NCBI RefSeq assembly: GCF_017873095.1
Contig: NZ_JAGGJU010000007.1
Coordinates: 1-64,000 of the forward strand
Reading direction: 5' to 3'
From: Heterorhizobium halophytocola
GTDB lineage: Bacteria > Pseudomonadota > Alphaproteobacteria > Rhizobiales > Rhizobiaceae
Length of the DNA: 64,000 nucleotides
Below are positions 41,953-53,657 of this stretch, in pieces. Numbering within the stretch: position 1 is the stretch's first letter; each line of letters opens with the position of its first letter. A program made the position numbers and the translations under genes. Below the pieces are notes generated by a model. That model worked only from the letters and a program-made list of their open reading frames with translations. It made no database searches and was not told where the DNA came from.

Positions 41953-42812
41953 CGGATAGACACGATGAAGGCGGCCCGCGCCGCGTCGGGCAGGTGAAGG
42001 AGATCACCAGCCTGTCCAACCCGATCATCAAGGACATCAAGGCGCTCACCAACAAGAAGACGCGGGAGGAGACGAAGTCCTTCCTCGCCGAGGGCCTGAA
42101 GCTGATCATCGATGCGCTGGATCTCGGCTGGACGATCCGCACGCTGATCTATTCCAAGGCCGCCAAGGGCAAGCCGATCGTCGAAAAGACCGCAGCGCGC
42201 ACCGTGGCATCCGGCGGCCTGGTGCTCGAAGTCAGCGAGAAGGTGATGACCTCGATCACCCGGCGCGACAATCCGCAAATGGTCGCCGGTGTCTTCGAGC
42301 ATCGCTGGAAGCCGCTGAAATCCGTCGAACTTGGCCGCAACGATACCTGGATCGCCCTCGACCGGGTCCGCGATCCCGGCAATCTGGGCACCATCATCCG
42401 CACCGCCGATGCCGCGGGCGCCTCCGGCGTGATCCTGGTCGGCGACTGCACCGATCCCTTCTCGCTCGAGACCGTGCGCGCCACCATGGGCTCCGTCTTC
42501 GCCCTGCCGATCGCACGGGCCGGCGTGTCGGAGTTTCTCGACTGGTCGCGCAAATCGGGTGCCCGGCTGGTGGCAACCCATCTGGCCGGCGCCGTCGACT
42601 ATCGCACCATCGACTACAAGAGCCGTCCGGTCGTCTTGTTGATGGGCAACGAGCAGTCCGGCCTGCCCGAAGAGCTGGCAGGGGCTGCCGATGCGCTCGC
42701 CCGCATTCCCCAGGCCGGTCGCGCCGACAGCCTCAATCTGGCGGTTGCCACCGGCGTCATGCTGTTCGAGGCGCGCCGCCATTGCCTCAGCCTCGACGGG
42801 GAGGGCGCATGA
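41949..42812 (+). CDS. TrmH/SpoU-family RNA 2'-O-methyltransferase
   Basis: The 287-residue protein has an N-terminal RNA-binding part ([27 protein letters not shown]) and a C-terminal SPOUT knot with motifs [30 protein letters not shown] and [15 protein letters not shown]. The specific rRNA or tRNA nucleotide is not readable. It is coupled by ATGA overlaps to the methyltransferase upstream and lspA downstream. Confidence 0.94.
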   Translation: MTDRHDEGGPRRVGQVKEITSLSNPIIKDIKALTNKKTREETKSFLAEGLKLIIDALDLGWTIRTLIYSKAAKGKPIVEKTAARTVASGGLVLEVSEKVMTSITRRDNPQMVAGVFEHRWKPLKSVELGRNDTWIALDRVRDPGNLGTIIRTADAAGASGVILVGDCTDPFSLETVRATMGSVFALPIARAGVSEFLDWSRKSGARLVATHLAGAVDYRTIDYKSRPVVLLMGNEQSGLPEELAGAADALARIPQAGRADSLNLAVATGVMLFEARRHCLSLDGEGA

Positions 42813-43300
42813 CCCAGCGTTCGGTCTTTTCGCATCCGCTGCCTGCCGGCATTGCCATCGTGATTGCGCTGCTGCTCGACCAGGTGATCAAATATCTGGT
42901 GGAGATCAGCCTGCCGCTGCAGCAGGTGGTGCCGGTGATGCCGTTCTTCGCGCTCTACCGCACCCATAATCTCGGGGTTGCCTTCTCCATGCTGTCGGGC
43001 ATGGACAGCTGGTTTATCGTCGGCATGCGGCTGATCATCGTCGGCTTCGTGCTGTGGATGTGGCGCCGGACCGACAAGACGCACCATTTCGCGCATTTCG
43101 GCTATGTGCTGATCGTCGCCGGTGCGCTCGGCAATCTGGTGGACCGGTTCATTTACGGCCAGGTGGTCGACTATGTCCTGTTCCACACGGCGACATGGTC
43201 GTTTGCCGTCTTCAACCTCGCCGACGCCTTCATCACCATCGGTGCCGGCTGCGTCCTGCTGCAGGAGATTTTCATCTCCAGGGCCCGCAAGGCCGACTGA
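42809..43300 (+). CDS. lspA: Lipoprotein signal peptidase II
   Basis: The 163-residue protein has four membrane spans. The catalytic aspartates lie in [18 protein letters not shown] and [13 protein letters not shown]. It cleaves the signal peptide of diacylglyceryl-prolipoproteins. The ATG at 42809 lies inside the preceding gene's stop (ATGA). The frame extends nine codons upstream without support. It is followed by a CTTCAG/CTGAAG hairpin at 43323-43339 before olsB. Confidence 0.96.
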   Translation: MTQRSVFSHPLPAGIAIVIALLLDQVIKYLVEISLPLQQVVPVMPFFALYRTHNLGVAFSMLSGMDSWFIVGMRLIIVGFVLWMWRRTDKTHHFAHFGYVLIVAGALGNLVDRFIYGQVVDYVLFHTATWSFAVFNLADAFITIGAGCVLLQEIFISRARKAD

Positions 43301-43421
43301 CGGTCCGCAAGCCGGGACAAAACTTCAGAACCCCTGAAGCAACGCGGCAGCCTGTCACGCTGGTGTTGCATATACGTGATTTATCGCCGCATATTATTAC
43401 AGTAGCGGGAGACGAATCACG

Positions 43422-44300
43422 GTGAGCGGTGATCTGTTGGACCGGGAAAGGGTGCGCGCTGCGCAGCTCTCCCCGAAGGGTACTATTGTCTTTGGCGCCA
43501 GCGATGTTCTGGGGCGTATCGGCTCGCTGCAGGTGCGGCTTGCGCGAAACACACGGGAAATCGAGGCGGCACAGGCCGTGCGCTACCGCGTCTTCGTCGA
43601 GGAGATGCGGGCGACCTTGCCGCCCATGGCCATGCGGTTGCGCCGCGATATCGACCGATGGGACGCGATCTGCGATCATCTGCTGGTGCTTGATACGGCA
43701 ATCGAGGGAGATGCCGAAGACCAGATCGTCGGCACATACCGCCTGTTGCGACAGGATGTCGCCACTCTCCACGGCGGCTTCTATTCGGCCTGCGAATTCG
43801 AAGTCGAGACGCTGACGGGTCGTCATCCCGGCAAGCGGTTCATGGAACTCGGCCGCTCCTGCGTGCTGCCGACCTACCGCGCCAAGCGCACGGTCGAACT
43901 GCTGTGGCAGGGCAATTGGGCCTATGCGCTGCGCCACAATGTCGATGCGATGTTCGGCTGCGGCTCCTTTCCGGGTACCGCGCCGGAAATGCATGCTCTT
44001 GCGCTATCCTTCCTGCATCACGTTGCGCGTGCCGATCCGGACTGGCAGGTCGCCGCGCGGCCGGACCAGTTGCGTGACATGGACATGATGCCGGTCGAGG
44101 CGATCAGTCCGCGGCGCGCGCTGCTCGCCCTTCCGCCGCTGATCAAGGGCTATCTGCGGCTCGGGGCCATGGTGGGAACCGGGGCGGTGGTCGACCAGGC
44201 GTTCAACACCACCGACGTCCTGATCCTGTTGCCGGTCGAGCGGATCGCCAACCGCTACGTCAATTATTACGGCGCCGATGCCGGTCGCTTCGCCAGTTGA
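43422..44300 (+). CDS. olsB: Ornithine-acyl-ACP N-acyltransferase (OlsB), GTG start
   Basis: The 292-residue protein belongs to the OlsB branch of the GNAT-like acyltransferases. It has VRYRVFVEEM near residue 53, then VGTYRLLRQ, ELGRSCVLPTYR and WAYALRHNVDAMFGCGSF. It transfers a 3-hydroxyacyl group from ACP to ornithine, the first step of phosphorus-free ornithine lipids. The start is a GTG preceded by GGGAG at nine bases. A candidate OlsA lies at 60428 in the same window. Confidence 0.92.
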   Translation: MSGDLLDRERVRAAQLSPKGTIVFGASDVLGRIGSLQVRLARNTREIEAAQAVRYRVFVEEMRATLPPMAMRLRRDIDRWDAICDHLLVLDTAIEGDAEDQIVGTYRLLRQDVATLHGGFYSACEFEVETLTGRHPGKRFMELGRSCVLPTYRAKRTVELLWQGNWAYALRHNVDAMFGCGSFPGTAPEMHALALSFLHHVARADPDWQVAARPDQLRDMDMMPVEAISPRRALLALPPLIKGYLRLGAMVGTGAVVDQAFNTTDVLILLPVERIANRYVNYYGADAGRFAS

Positions 44301-44350
44301 GCCGTGTCGGCGGCTCGCTCCTTCTTGACCCGGGGCGCCGGTCCCGGGCG

Positions 44351-44512
44351 TCATCCCTTGCGGTCGAAGGGCAGGTCGCCGCGTTCGCGTTCCCCCATCG
44401 CAAGGATGTCCGGATGGGCCAGAGGATCGCCAGGTTCTTCGGACGCGACCCGCCCCGCGCGACCCGTATCCCGCGACAAGCAGCTGATCACCCTCAAGAA
44501 AAACTGAAGCAT
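44351..44512 (-). CDS. Small hypothetical protein (53 aa)
   Basis: An ATG at 44512 follows GGGAGG with eight-base spacing and opens a 53-codon frame. The product has a short hydrophobic start (MLQFFLRVISCL), then an acidic linker and the tail DPLAHPDILAMGERERGDLPF. This arrangement resembles small rhizobial proteins of unknown function that end with an HPDI-M-ERE-DLP motif. That similarity is from memory, not a search. It is divergent from the LysR gene at 44614. Confidence 0.5.
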   Translation of the reverse strand: MLQFFLRVISCLSRDTGRAGRVASEEPGDPLAHPDILAMGERERGDLPFDRKG

Positions 44513-44599
44513 GGCCATCGCCTCCCGGCCCGTTTGCGCAATGGCCGGAAAACTGGCTAAATTCAGCCATGGGCACAATCGAGATTTGTCTGCGATGTC

Positions 44600-44614
44600 T
44601 ATAGGTATTCTATA
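44600..44614 (+). promoter_or_regulatory. TATAG-N5-CTATA palindrome at the LysR (GcvA-type) start
   Basis: TATAG (44600-44604) and CTATA (44610-44614) form a short inverted repeat whose last base is the A of the regulator's ATG. It could be an autoregulatory operator. No separate strong ribosome site is visible apart from AGG within it. Confidence 0.35.
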
Positions 44615-45528
44615 TGCGTAACCTGAACCTGGTCCATCTGAACGGACTGAAGGCGGTGGAAGCGGTGGGACGGCTCGGCTCGCTGCAGGCGGCGGCCGAT
44701 GAGCTTGGCGTCACCATCGGAGCCGTCAGCCAGCAGGTGATCAAGTCGGAGCGCCAGCTTGGCCGCACCCTGTTCCTGCGCGAGCCGCGCGGCATGGTTC
44801 TGACGGGTGTCGGTGCGGCGCTGTTGCCGCGGTTGAGCGCCGCCTTCGGGGCGATCTCGCAGGCGCTGGACACCCTGCGCGATGACCGCGAACAGGTGCT
44901 GACGATCTCGGTCGCACCGGTCTTTGCCGCCCGCTGGCTGGTGTTCCGGATAGGCGAATTTGCCGAGCGCCATCCCGACATCAGGCTCAGGCTGGATGCG
45001 ACCACCAAGATCGCCGACCCCTCCATCGGCGATGTCGATCTGTGCATTCGGGTCGGACGCGGCAACTGGCCGGGCGTCGAGGCGGAGCTGCTCCTGCCGC
45101 AGCTGGTGTTTCCCGTCTGCGCACCGGCCCTTGCCGAACGCCTGAAGGAACCACGTGATCTCATCGGCATGCCGGCCGTGCTCGACGGACGCTCGATGTT
45201 CAGCTGGGATGTCTGGCTGTCGGAGGTCGGGCTGGGCGGGCAGGAAATGTCCACGGGCCACGTGTTCAACGAGGCATCGCTCAGCCTCGATGCGACCATT
45301 GCCGGCCAGGGCGTCATGCTCGCCTGGCAGACGCTTGCATCCCACGCGATCCGGGCGGGGCAACTGGTCGTGCCTTTCGCCAGGCCGGTGCCGACCGGCG
45401 CCGGGCACTATCTGGTGACCGCCAGCGGTACCCGAAAGTCACCCAAGCTTGAGGCCTTTCGCAGCTGGATCACCGAGGCCTTGCAGGCGGACATGGCCGC
45501 ACTCGAGCCCTTGATCAATTCCGCCTGA
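44614..45528 (+). CDS. LysR-family regulator, GcvA-like
   Basis: The 304-residue protein has an N-terminal winged HTH (LNGLKAVEAVGRLGSLQAAADELGVTIGAVSQQVIKSER, about 8-48). Its effector domain (SVAPVFAARWLVFRIGEFAERHPDIRLRL) is of the GcvA/AmpR branch. GcvA-type regulators control glycine cleavage, beta-lactamase or other genes, but no matching target is adjacent. The downstream neighbour on the other strand is the malic enzyme gene, 21 bp away and convergent. The target is unknown. Confidence 0.9.
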   Translation: MRNLNLVHLNGLKAVEAVGRLGSLQAAADELGVTIGAVSQQVIKSERQLGRTLFLREPRGMVLTGVGAALLPRLSAAFGAISQALDTLRDDREQVLTISVAPVFAARWLVFRIGEFAERHPDIRLRLDATTKIADPSIGDVDLCIRVGRGNWPGVEAELLLPQLVFPVCAPALAERLKEPRDLIGMPAVLDGRSMFSWDVWLSEVGLGGQEMSTGHVFNEASLSLDATIAGQGVMLAWQTLASHAIRAGQLVVPFARPVPTGAGHYLVTASGTRKSPKLEAFRSWITEALQADMAALEPLINSA

Positions 45529-45549
45529 CGCCGACTGCCCGGCGGCCTG

Positions 45550-47835
45550 TCATTCCTCGCCGATGGCGTTATAGGCAGCGATCATCGCCATGTTGACGAT
45601 GTCGCTGTCCTTGGCGCCCATCTGGGCGATCTGCACCGATTGCGCCAGGCCGACCAGCAGCGGGCCGATGACCGTCGAGCCGCCGAGTTCCTGCAGCATC
45701 TTGGTCGAGATCGAGGCGGAGTGAAAGGCCGGCATCACCAGCACGTTTGCCGGAGCCGACAGCCGGCAAAACGGATACTGCTCCATCCGGCTCATGTTGA
45801 GCGCGACGTCGGCCCCCATCTCGCCGTCATATTCGAAATCGACATGCCGGCCGTCGAGCAGCTTGACCGCCTCGCGGACGCGTTCGGAGCGTTCGCCGGT
45901 CGGATGGCCGAAGGTGGAATAGGCAAGCAGCGCCACCCGCGGCTCGTAGCCCATGCGCCGGGCAACGGTGGCCGCCTCCTCGGCGATGTCGGCCAACTCC
46001 TCCGCCGTCGGCATGTCGTGCACGGCGGTATCGGCGACCAGCACCGTTCGCCCGCGGGTCAGGGCCAGGGAGACGCCGATTACCCGGTGCCCCGGTTCGG
46101 CGTCGATGCAGCGGCGCACGTCTTCGAGCGCGGTCGAATAATTGCGCGTCGTGCCGGTGACCATGGCGTCGGCATCACCGAGCGTCACCATGCAGGCGGC
46201 GAAATGGTTGCGGTCGGTGTTGATCAGCCGCTGGCAGTCCCGGTAGAGATAACCGCGCCGCTGCAGCCGCGAATAGAGGTGATCGGTATAGGCCTCGACC
46301 CGGTCGGAGACGCGGGCGTTGACGAGTTCGATGCCGGGGCGGTCGAGATCGATCCCGGCATGGCCGGCGGTCGCCTTCATCGCCTCGTCGCGGCCAAGCA
46401 GGATGGCGGTGCCGAGCCCCTGGGCGGCAAAGGCGACGGCGGCGCGCATCACCTGTTCCTCCTCGCCCTCGGCAAACACGACGCGCTTCGGGTTCTTGCG
46501 CACCCTGTCGAACAGGCGCTGCGTCGTCGCGGCGATCGGATCGCGCCGGGCCGAGAGTTCCTGGGCATAGGTGCCGATATCCTCGATCGCCTTGCGCGCC
46601 ACGCCGCTTTCCATCGCGGCCTTCGCGACCGCGACCGGAATGGCCGAGATCAGTCGGGGGTCGAAAGGCACGGGAATGATGTAGTCCGGGCCGAAACGCG
46701 GCCGGTTCCCCTGATAGGCGGCGACCACGTCGTCGGGCACGTCCTCGCGGGCGAGGTCGGCCAGCGCCTGGGCGGCGGCAATCTTCATCGCGTCGTTGAT
46801 CGAGGTCGCGCGCACGTCGAGCGCGCCGCGGAAGATATAGGGAAAGCCGAGCACGTTGTTGACCTGGTTGGGGTAGTCCGACCGTCCCGTCGCCATGATC
46901 GCATCGTCGCGGATCTCGGCGACCTCTTCCGGCGTGATTTCCGGGTCGGGATTGGCCATGGCGAAGATGATCGGGTTCTTCGCCATCGAGCGGATCATCT
47001 CGGCGGTAAAGGCACCCTTCTGCGACAGGCCGAAGACCACGTCGGCACCGTTCATCGCATCCGCCAGTGTCCGGTCCTCGGTCTTTGCCGCATGCGCCGA
47101 TTTCCACTGGTTCATGCCCTCGGTGCGGCCTTGGTAGATAACGCCCTTGGTGTCGCAGAGCGTGATGTTTTCAGGCGCAAAGCCCATGCTCTTGATCAGC
47201 TCGACGCAGGCAATCGCAGCGGCGCCTGCGCCATTGCAGACGAGTTTCGTCGTCTTCAGGTCCCGCCCGGTGAGGTCGAGCGCATTGATCAGGCCGGCGG
47301 TCGCGATGATCGCGGTGCCGTGCTGGTCGTCGTGGAAGACCGGGATATCCATCAGTTCGCGCAGCCGCTGCTCGATGATGAAGCAGTCGGGCGCCTTGAT
47401 GTCTTCCAGGTTGATGCCGCCGAAGGAGGGGCCGAGATAGCGCACGCTGTTGATGAATTCGTCGACATTCTCGGTGTCGACCTCCAGGTCGATCGAATCG
47501 ACATCGGCAAAGCGCTTGAACAGTACCGACTTGCCTTCCATCACCGGCTTGGAGGCAAGCGCGCCCAGATTGCCGAGGCCGAGAATGGCGGTGCCGTTGG
47601 AAATGACGGCGACCATGTTGCCACGGGTGGTGTAGTCGTATGCGGCGAGGGGATCGGCGGCGATTGCCCTGACCGGCACGGCAACCCCCGGCGAATAGGC
47701 AAGCGACAGGTCGCGCTGCGTGGCCATCGGCTTGGTCGGAATGATTTCCAGCTTGCCCGGACGGCCCTTGGCGTGAAAGTCGAGCGCTTCCTGCTCCGTG
47801 ACCGTCGAACGGCTCCGGCGTTTCCTGTCCTGCAT
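45550..47835 (-). CDS. tme: NADP-dependent malic enzyme with C-terminal phosphotransacetylase-like domain
   Basis: The 761-residue protein has an N-terminal malic enzyme (YSPGVAVPV, the active-site region [16 protein letters not shown](P) fold near [15 protein letters not shown]). From about residue 440 a phosphate-acetyltransferase-like domain is fused. The length matches the rhizobial Dme/Tme enzymes (about 760-770). Position next to mutS argues for Tme, the NADP enzyme, which converts malate to pyruvate. The Dme/Tme choice is by synteny from memory. It is divergent from mutS. Confidence 0.93.
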   Translation of the reverse strand: MQDRKRRSRSTVTEQEALDFHAKGRPGKLEIIPTKPMATQRDLSLAYSPGVAVPVRAIAADPLAAYDYTTRGNMVAVISNGTAILGLGNLGALASKPVMEGKSVLFKRFADVDSIDLEVDTENVDEFINSVRYLGPSFGGINLEDIKAPDCFIIEQRLRELMDIPVFHDDQHGTAIIATAGLINALDLTGRDLKTTKLVCNGAGAAAIACVELIKSMGFAPENITLCDTKGVIYQGRTEGMNQWKSAHAAKTEDRTLADAMNGADVVFGLSQKGAFTAEMIRSMAKNPIIFAMANPDPEITPEEVAEIRDDAIMATGRSDYPNQVNNVLGFPYIFRGALDVRATSINDAMKIAAAQALADLAREDVPDDVVAAYQGNRPRFGPDYIIPVPFDPRLISAIPVAVAKAAMESGVARKAIEDIGTYAQELSARRDPIAATTQRLFDRVRKNPKRVVFAEGEEEQVMRAAVAFAAQGLGTAILLGRDEAMKATAGHAGIDLDRPGIELVNARVSDRVEAYTDHLYSRLQRRGYLYRDCQRLINTDRNHFAACMVTLGDADAMVTGTTRNYSTALEDVRRCIDAEPGHRVIGVSLALTRGRTVLVADTAVHDMPTAEELADIAEEAATVARRMGYEPRVALLAYSTFGHPTGERSERVREAVKLLDGRHVDFEYDGEMGADVALNMSRMEQYPFCRLSAPANVLVMPAFHSASISTKMLQELGGSTVIGPLLVGLAQSVQIAQMGAKDSDIVNMAMIAAYNAIGEE

Positions 47836-47964
47836 CGGGGTGCGTCCTCCACGCTATTTTGTGGGCAGCATCTGTTACGGCCACCCTTGATGTTGTTTTT
47901 GCCTCTCCAAGCCCGTTAGTGTGGCACGACTTCCCGCGCAATTAAACCAGACGTTGCCTGACCC

Positions 47965-50697
47965 ATGAACAGTCCCCTCGATATGGAGGTCCTGAAGACC
48001 GCTCAACTCGCCTCGCAGGAGAGCCGTGCCTCGGCGACGCCGATGATGGAGCAGTTCATCGAGATCAAGGCGGCCAATCCCGACAGCATGCTGTTCTACC
48101 GCATGGGCGACTTCTACGAGCTGTTCTTCGAGGATGCGGTGGATGCGTCGCGGGCGCTCGGCATCACCCTGACCAAGCGCGGCCAGCACATGGGCATCGA
48201 CATTCCGATGTGCGGCGTGCCGGTGCATGCGGCCGACGACTACCTGCAGAAGCTGATCGGTCTCGGCTTCCGCGTCGCCGTCTGCGAGCAGGTCGAGGAT
48301 CCGGCCGAGGCCAAGAAGCGCGGGTCCAAATCGGTGGTCAAGCGCGACGTCGTGCGGCTCGTCACACCGGGCACGATCACCGAAGACAAGCTGTTGTCGC
48401 CCTCCGAATCGAACTACCTGATGGCGCTCGCCCGGGTGCGCGGCGCCGGCAACAACATGGCGCTCGCCTGGATCGACATCTCGACCGGCGTGTTCCGCAT
48501 TGCCGAAACGGACGATCAGCGACTGCTGGCCGACATCCTGGCGATCGAGCCGCGCGAGCTGATCCTCGCCGACAACCTGTTCCACGACGACGAACTGCGT
48601 CCGGTGATGGAGGTGCTGGGCCGCATTGCCGTGCCGCAGCCGGCGGTGCTGTTCGACAGCGCCATGGCCGAGGGCCGCATCACCCGCTATTTCGATGTGG
48701 CGACGCTCGAAGGTTTCGGCAATTTCTCGCGTGTCGAACTGGCGGCCGCCGCCGCCGCGATCGCCTATGTCGAGAAGACGCAGATCGCCGAGCGTCCGCC
48801 GCTTGGCGTGCCGGAGCGGCTGGCGTCTTCCTCGACGATGTTCATCGATCCGGCGACGCGCGCCAATCTGGAACTGGTCAAGACGCTGTCGGGCGACCGC
48901 AACGGCGCGCTGCTGAAGGCGATCGACCGCACGGTGACCGGGGGCGGCGCGCGCATGCTGTCCGAACGGCTGATGTCGCCCTTGACCGATCCGGCGGCGA
49001 TTGCCGCGCGCCAGGAGGCGATCGCCTTCCTGCTGGCCGAACCGGTGCTGACCGACCGGCTGCGCGACCGGCTGAAGCGGGTGCCCGACATGCCGCGCGC
49101 CCTGTCGCGGCTGGCCCTCGATCGCGGCGGTCCGCGCGATCTCGGCGCCATCGGTGCCGGCCTTGGCGCCGCCCGCGAAGTTTCGGGCCTGCTGTCAGGG
49201 CATATCGGCCTGCCGGACGAACTTGCCAACGCGCTTGGCGACATCGAGGCGCTGCCGCGCGCCATCGAGGCGCATCTCGGCACCATGCTCGCCGACGAAC
49301 TGCCGCTGCTGAAGCGCGACGGCAATTTCCTGCGCGAAGGTGCCCATGCGGAACTCGACGAATTGCGGGCGCTGCGCGACCAGTCGCGGCGGGTGATCGC
49401 GGGCCTGCAGCTGCAATATGCCGACGAGACCGGGATCCGCTCGCTGAAGATCAAGCACAACAACGTGCTTGGCTATTTCATCGAGGTGACGGCCAACAAT
49501 GCCGGGCCGCTGACCGAAGGCGAGGCCAAGGCCCGTTTCATCCATCGCCAGTCGATGGCCAATGCCATGCGCTTTACAACGACCGAGCTGGCGGATCTGG
49601 AAAGCCGGATCGCCAATGCGGCGGGGCAGGCGCTGTCGATCGAGCTCGAGGCCTTTGCCGCGATGACTTCGGATGTCGTCGGGTCCGCCGAGGCGATCAA
49701 GAAGGGCGCGCGGGCGCTTGCCGTGATCGATGTCGCAGCAGGCCTTGCAGCCCTTGCCGAGGAGCAGGGCTACTGCCGGCCGATCGTCGATGACAGCCGC
49801 ATGTTCAACATCGTCGGCGGCCGCCATCCGGTGGTCGAGCAGGCGCTGCGGCGTCAGTCGGCGGGTCCGTTCATCGCCAACAATTGCGATCTTTCTCCGA
49901 CGCAAGGGCAGGAGAGCGGCGCCATCTGGCTTCTCACCGGACCGAACATGGGCGGTAAGTCGACCTTCCTGCGTCAGAATGCGCTGATCGCGATCCTCGC
50001 CCAGATGGGGTCCTTCGTGCCGGCGGGCTCGGCCCATATCGGCGTCGTCGACCGGCTGTTCTCCCGCGTCGGCGCCTCCGACGATCTGGCGCGCGGACGT
50101 TCGACCTTCATGGTCGAGATGGTCGAGACGGCGGCGATTCTCAACCAGGCCGGCGACCGCTCGCTGGTGATTCTCGACGAGATCGGCCGCGGCACATCGA
50201 CCTTCGACGGGTTGTCGATCGCCTGGGCGGCGGTCGAGCATCTGCACGAGGTCAACCGCTGCCGCTCGCTGTTCGCCACCCATTTCCACGAGTTGACCCA
50301 GCTCTCCGACAAGCTGGCGCGTCTCGCAAACGCCACGATGCGGGTGAAGGAATGGCAGGGCGACGTGGTCTTTCTGCACGAGGTCGGGCCGGGTGCGGCC
50401 GATCGCTCCTACGGCGTCCAGGTGGCGCGGCTCGCCGGTCTGCCGGCGCCGGTGGTGCAGCGGGCGCGCGAGGTGCTGGATCTCCTGGAGAGCAGCGGTT
50501 CGAAAAAGCCGACCAAGCAGCTGGTCGACGACCTGCCGCTGTTCAATATCGCGGTAAAGCGCGAGGATGTGGCAAAGGCCGCCTCGGCGCCGTCCAGGGT
50601 CGAGGACAGTCTGAAGGTACTCGATCTCGACGACATGACGCCGCGCCAGGCGCTGGAGGCCCTTTACGCGCTGAAGCAAGAACTTGGCAAAGTTTGA
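47965..50697 (+). CDS. mutS: DNA mismatch repair protein MutS
   Basis: The 910-residue protein has the mismatch-binding domain ([29 protein letters not shown]; Phe-x-Glu in MGDFYEL). Connector, core and clamp follow, then the ABC-type ATPase with Walker [14 protein letters not shown] and Walker [18 protein letters not shown] beta-clamp/tail region completes it. It is followed after 85 bp by glnD, a conserved order. The length is normal for rhizobia. Confidence 0.98.
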   Translation: MNSPLDMEVLKTAQLASQESRASATPMMEQFIEIKAANPDSMLFYRMGDFYELFFEDAVDASRALGITLTKRGQHMGIDIPMCGVPVHAADDYLQKLIGLGFRVAVCEQVEDPAEAKKRGSKSVVKRDVVRLVTPGTITEDKLLSPSESNYLMALARVRGAGNNMALAWIDISTGVFRIAETDDQRLLADILAIEPRELILADNLFHDDELRPVMEVLGRIAVPQPAVLFDSAMAEGRITRYFDVATLEGFGNFSRVELAAAAAAIAYVEKTQIAERPPLGVPERLASSSTMFIDPATRANLELVKTLSGDRNGALLKAIDRTVTGGGARMLSERLMSPLTDPAAIAARQEAIAFLLAEPVLTDRLRDRLKRVPDMPRALSRLALDRGGPRDLGAIGAGLGAAREVSGLLSGHIGLPDELANALGDIEALPRAIEAHLGTMLADELPLLKRDGNFLREGAHAELDELRALRDQSRRVIAGLQLQYADETGIRSLKIKHNNVLGYFIEVTANNAGPLTEGEAKARFIHRQSMANAMRFTTTELADLESRIANAAGQALSIELEAFAAMTSDVVGSAEAIKKGARALAVIDVAAGLAALAEEQGYCRPIVDDSRMFNIVGGRHPVVEQALRRQSAGPFIANNCDLSPTQGQESGAIWLLTGPNMGGKSTFLRQNALIAILAQMGSFVPAGSAHIGVVDRLFSRVGASDDLARGRSTFMVEMVETAAILNQAGDRSLVILDEIGRGTSTFDGLSIAWAAVEHLHEVNRCRSLFATHFHELTQLSDKLARLANATMRVKEWQGDVVFLHEVGPGAADRSYGVQVARLAGLPAPVVQRAREVLDLLESSGSKKPTKQLVDDLPLFNIAVKREDVAKAASAPSRVEDSLKVLDLDDMTPRQALEALYALKQELGKV

Positions 50698-50782
50698 TCG
50701 CTAACCTGCCTGTCCAACAACCGGCAAAGGCGGTATAGCGCCATGGCCGCGTGCACGGTGCAGCAAAGGAAAATGCTCTTTC

Positions 50783-53614
50783 ATGTCGAAGCTGGAACTC
50801 GGATACGGCGACATTCTCGATGTGGCCGCCTTCAACGCTGAATGCGATGCGATCGCCCTTCGCCTCAACGGCAACCAGCTCCAGATCCGCGCCGCGCTGC
50901 TGCCCGTGCTGAAGGCCGCGATCACCGACGGGCGTGAGGCCGTGCGTCAGATGCTCTATGTCGATGGCAGCGGTATCGATTGCGCGCGCCGTCTGTCCTG
51001 GCTTCAAGACCAGTTGCTGGCCACCCTGTTCAACGTTGCCATCAGCCGGATCTTCGGCGGCAAGGTGGACACGGTCGCGCTCGCCGCCGTCGGCGGCTAT
51101 GGCCGTGGCACGCTGGCGCCGGGCTCCGACATCGACCTGTTGTTCCTGATGCCGCCGAAGATCTCGCAGGACATGCACAAGGCGGTCGAATTCATCCTCT
51201 ATCTGCTCTGGGATCTCGGCTTCAAGGTCGGCCATGCCACCCGCACGGTCGAGGAATGCATCCGGCTGTCGAAAGAGGACATGACGATCCGCACGGCCGT
51301 GCTGGAGGCGCGCTTCGTCTGCGGCCGCGAGGCACTGGTCGAGGAACTGCTGCAGCGTTTCGATGCCGAGGTGGTGGAGGGCACGGCGCCGGAATTCATC
51401 GCCGCCAAGCTTGCCGAGCGCAACGAGCGCCACCGCAAGGCAGGCGACACGCGCTATCTGGTCGAGCCGAACGTCAAGGAAGGCAAGGGCGGGCTTCGCG
51501 ACCTGCAGACGCTGTTCTGGATCGCCAAATACAAGTTCCACGTCCGCGATGCCGAGGAGCTGGTCAAGCTCGGCGTGCTGTCGCGCCACGAATGGCGGCT
51601 GTTCGAGAAGGCCGACGACTTCCTCTGGGCGGTCCGCTGCCACATGCACTATCTGACGGGCAAGCCGGAGGAACGGCTGTCCTTCGACATCCAGCCGGAA
51701 ATTGCCCAGCTGTTCGACTATCAGGACCGGCCGGGCCTGTCCGCCGTCGAGCGCTTCATGAAGCATTATTTCCTGGTCGCCAAGGATGTCGGCGACCTGA
51801 CGCGGATCATCTGCTCGGTGCTGGAGGAGCAGCAGGCCAAGGCGACGACAGGACTGTCCGGCGCCATCGTGCGGTTCACCAACCGTCCGCGCAAGATTTC
51901 CGGTACCGCCGAATTCATCGAGGATCGCGGCCGCATCGCCCTTGCCGACCCGGATGTGTTCAAGCGCGACCCGATCTCGATCATGCGGCTCTTTCATGTC
52001 GCCGACCTCAACGATCTCGAATTCCATCCCGATGCGCTGAAGGCCGTCACCCGGTCGCTGAAGCGGATCGACCAGGCGTTTCGCGAAAGCGAGGAGGCCA
52101 ACCGCATCTTCCTGTCAATCCTGACATCCCGGGGGGATCCGGCGCTGATCCTGCGGCGGATGAACGAGGCCGGCGTGCTTGGCCGCTTCCTGCCAGAATT
52201 CGGCAAGATCGTCTCGATGATGCAGTTCAACATGTATCATCACTATACGGTGGACGAGCACCTGATCCGCTCGGTCGCCGTGCTGTCGGAAATCGACAAG
52301 CAGGAGGCGGAGGAACTGCATCCGCTGGCATCCAAGGTCATGCCCTCGATCGAGGAGCGCACGGTGCTCTACACGGCCGTCCTGCTGCACGATGTCGCCA
52401 AGGGACGGCAGGAGGATCACTCGGTCGCCGGCGCCAAGGTGGCGCGCAAGCTCTGCCCGCGGCTCGGCCTGACACCGAAGCAGACCGAGCTCGTCGCCTG
52501 GCTGATCGACCAGCATCTCCTGATGTCGATGGTCGCCCAGACCCGCGACCTCAACGACCGCAAGACGATTACCGATTTCGCCGAAAAGGTGCAGACGCTC
52601 GACCGGCTGAAAATGCTGCTGGTGTTGACCGTCTGCGATATCCGCGCCGTCGGGCCGGGCGTCTGGAACGGCTGGAAGGGCCAGCTGCTGCGCACGCTCT
52701 ATTACGAAACCGAGCTTCTGCTGTCGGGCGGCTTTTCCGAGGTGTCGCGCAAGGAGCGCACCCAGCATGCGGAAATCCTACTGGCGGAAGCGCTCACCGA
52801 CTGGTCCGAGGCCGAGCGCGCCGACTACGTCAAGCTGCACTATCCGCCCTATCTTCTGACGGTCACGCTGGAGGACCAGGTCCGCCATGCGGAATTCATC
52901 CGCCAGGCGGACAAGGCCGGCCATGCGCTGGCGACCATGGTGCGCACCCATTCCTTCCATGCGATCACAGAAATCACCGTGCTTGCCCCCGACCATCCGC
53001 GCCTGCTGTCGATCATCACCGGCGCCTGTGCGGCCGCCGGCGCCAACATCGCCGATGCCCAGGTCTTCACCACCTCTGACGGCCGGGCGCTCGACACGAT
53101 CCTGGTCAACCGCGAATTCGCCGACGATGCGGACGAGAAGCGAAGGGCGGGGACGATCGGCCGGATGATCGAGGACGTGCTGGCCGGCCGCAAGCGTCTG
53201 CCCGAAGTGATCGCCGCGCGCAGCAAGGGCAAGACGCGCAAGAACAAGGCTTTCGCCGTCGTTCCGAGCGTGACGATCTCCAACGGGCTGTCGAACAAGT
53301 TCACCGTCATCGAGATCGAATGCCTCGACCGCATCGGCCTTCTGGCGGAGGTGACGGCGGTGCTGTCGGACCTATCGCTCGACATTCATTCCGCCCGCAT
53401 CACCACCTTCGGCGAGAAGGTGATCGACACCTTCTATGTGAGCGATCTCATCGGCCACAAGGTGACGAGCGAAAACCGGCTGGCCATGGTCACCGGCCGG
53501 ATCAAGGCGGTGCTCGCCGAGCAGGACGACGAACTGCGCGACCGCATGCCGTCCGGCATGATTGCGCCGGCACCGCGCCGCGGTGTCGTGGTGAAGCGAA
53601 AAGCGAGAGCCTGA
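50783..53614 (+). CDS. glnD: Bifunctional uridylyltransferase/uridylyl-removing enzyme GlnD
   Basis: The 943-residue sensor has the nucleotidyltransferase motif [18 protein letters not shown] near 104-121, the HD phosphohydrolase domain with [14 protein letters not shown] (about 535) and two C-terminal ACT domains (near 735 and 850). GlnD uridylylates and deuridylylates PII according to glutamine. With rpoN and ptsN in the same window it marks a nitrogen-control region. murJ follows after 43 bp. Confidence 0.98.
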   Translation: MSKLELGYGDILDVAAFNAECDAIALRLNGNQLQIRAALLPVLKAAITDGREAVRQMLYVDGSGIDCARRLSWLQDQLLATLFNVAISRIFGGKVDTVALAAVGGYGRGTLAPGSDIDLLFLMPPKISQDMHKAVEFILYLLWDLGFKVGHATRTVEECIRLSKEDMTIRTAVLEARFVCGREALVEELLQRFDAEVVEGTAPEFIAAKLAERNERHRKAGDTRYLVEPNVKEGKGGLRDLQTLFWIAKYKFHVRDAEELVKLGVLSRHEWRLFEKADDFLWAVRCHMHYLTGKPEERLSFDIQPEIAQLFDYQDRPGLSAVERFMKHYFLVAKDVGDLTRIICSVLEEQQAKATTGLSGAIVRFTNRPRKISGTAEFIEDRGRIALADPDVFKRDPISIMRLFHVADLNDLEFHPDALKAVTRSLKRIDQAFRESEEANRIFLSILTSRGDPALILRRMNEAGVLGRFLPEFGKIVSMMQFNMYHHYTVDEHLIRSVAVLSEIDKQEAEELHPLASKVMPSIEERTVLYTAVLLHDVAKGRQEDHSVAGAKVARKLCPRLGLTPKQTELVAWLIDQHLLMSMVAQTRDLNDRKTITDFAEKVQTLDRLKMLLVLTVCDIRAVGPGVWNGWKGQLLRTLYYETELLLSGGFSEVSRKERTQHAEILLAEALTDWSEAERADYVKLHYPPYLLTVTLEDQVRHAEFIRQADKAGHALATMVRTHSFHAITEITVLAPDHPRLLSIITGACAAAGANIADAQVFTTSDGRALDTILVNREFADDADEKRRAGTIGRMIEDVLAGRKRLPEVIAARSKGKTRKNKAFAVVPSVTISNGLSNKFTVIEIECLDRIGLLAEVTAVLSDLSLDIHSARITTFGEKVIDTFYVSDLIGHKVTSENRLAMVTGRIKAVLAEQDDELRDRMPSGMIAPAPRRGVVVKRKARA

Positions 53615-53657
53615 AACCGCCCATGCCTCCGAAACCCCTTCTCGTCCTGGTGATCTC

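Noticed and set aside
45640-47919. 759-codon open frame on the plus strand
   Set aside because: It lies wholly opposite the malic enzyme gene. It has the Arg/His/Gly-rich composition of GC-rich antisense frames and shows no domain.
47920-47940. TGGCAC-like sequence upstream of mutS as a sigma54 promoter
   Set aside because: The -24 element is present, but the -12 position reads CCCG rather than TTGC, so the match is incomplete.
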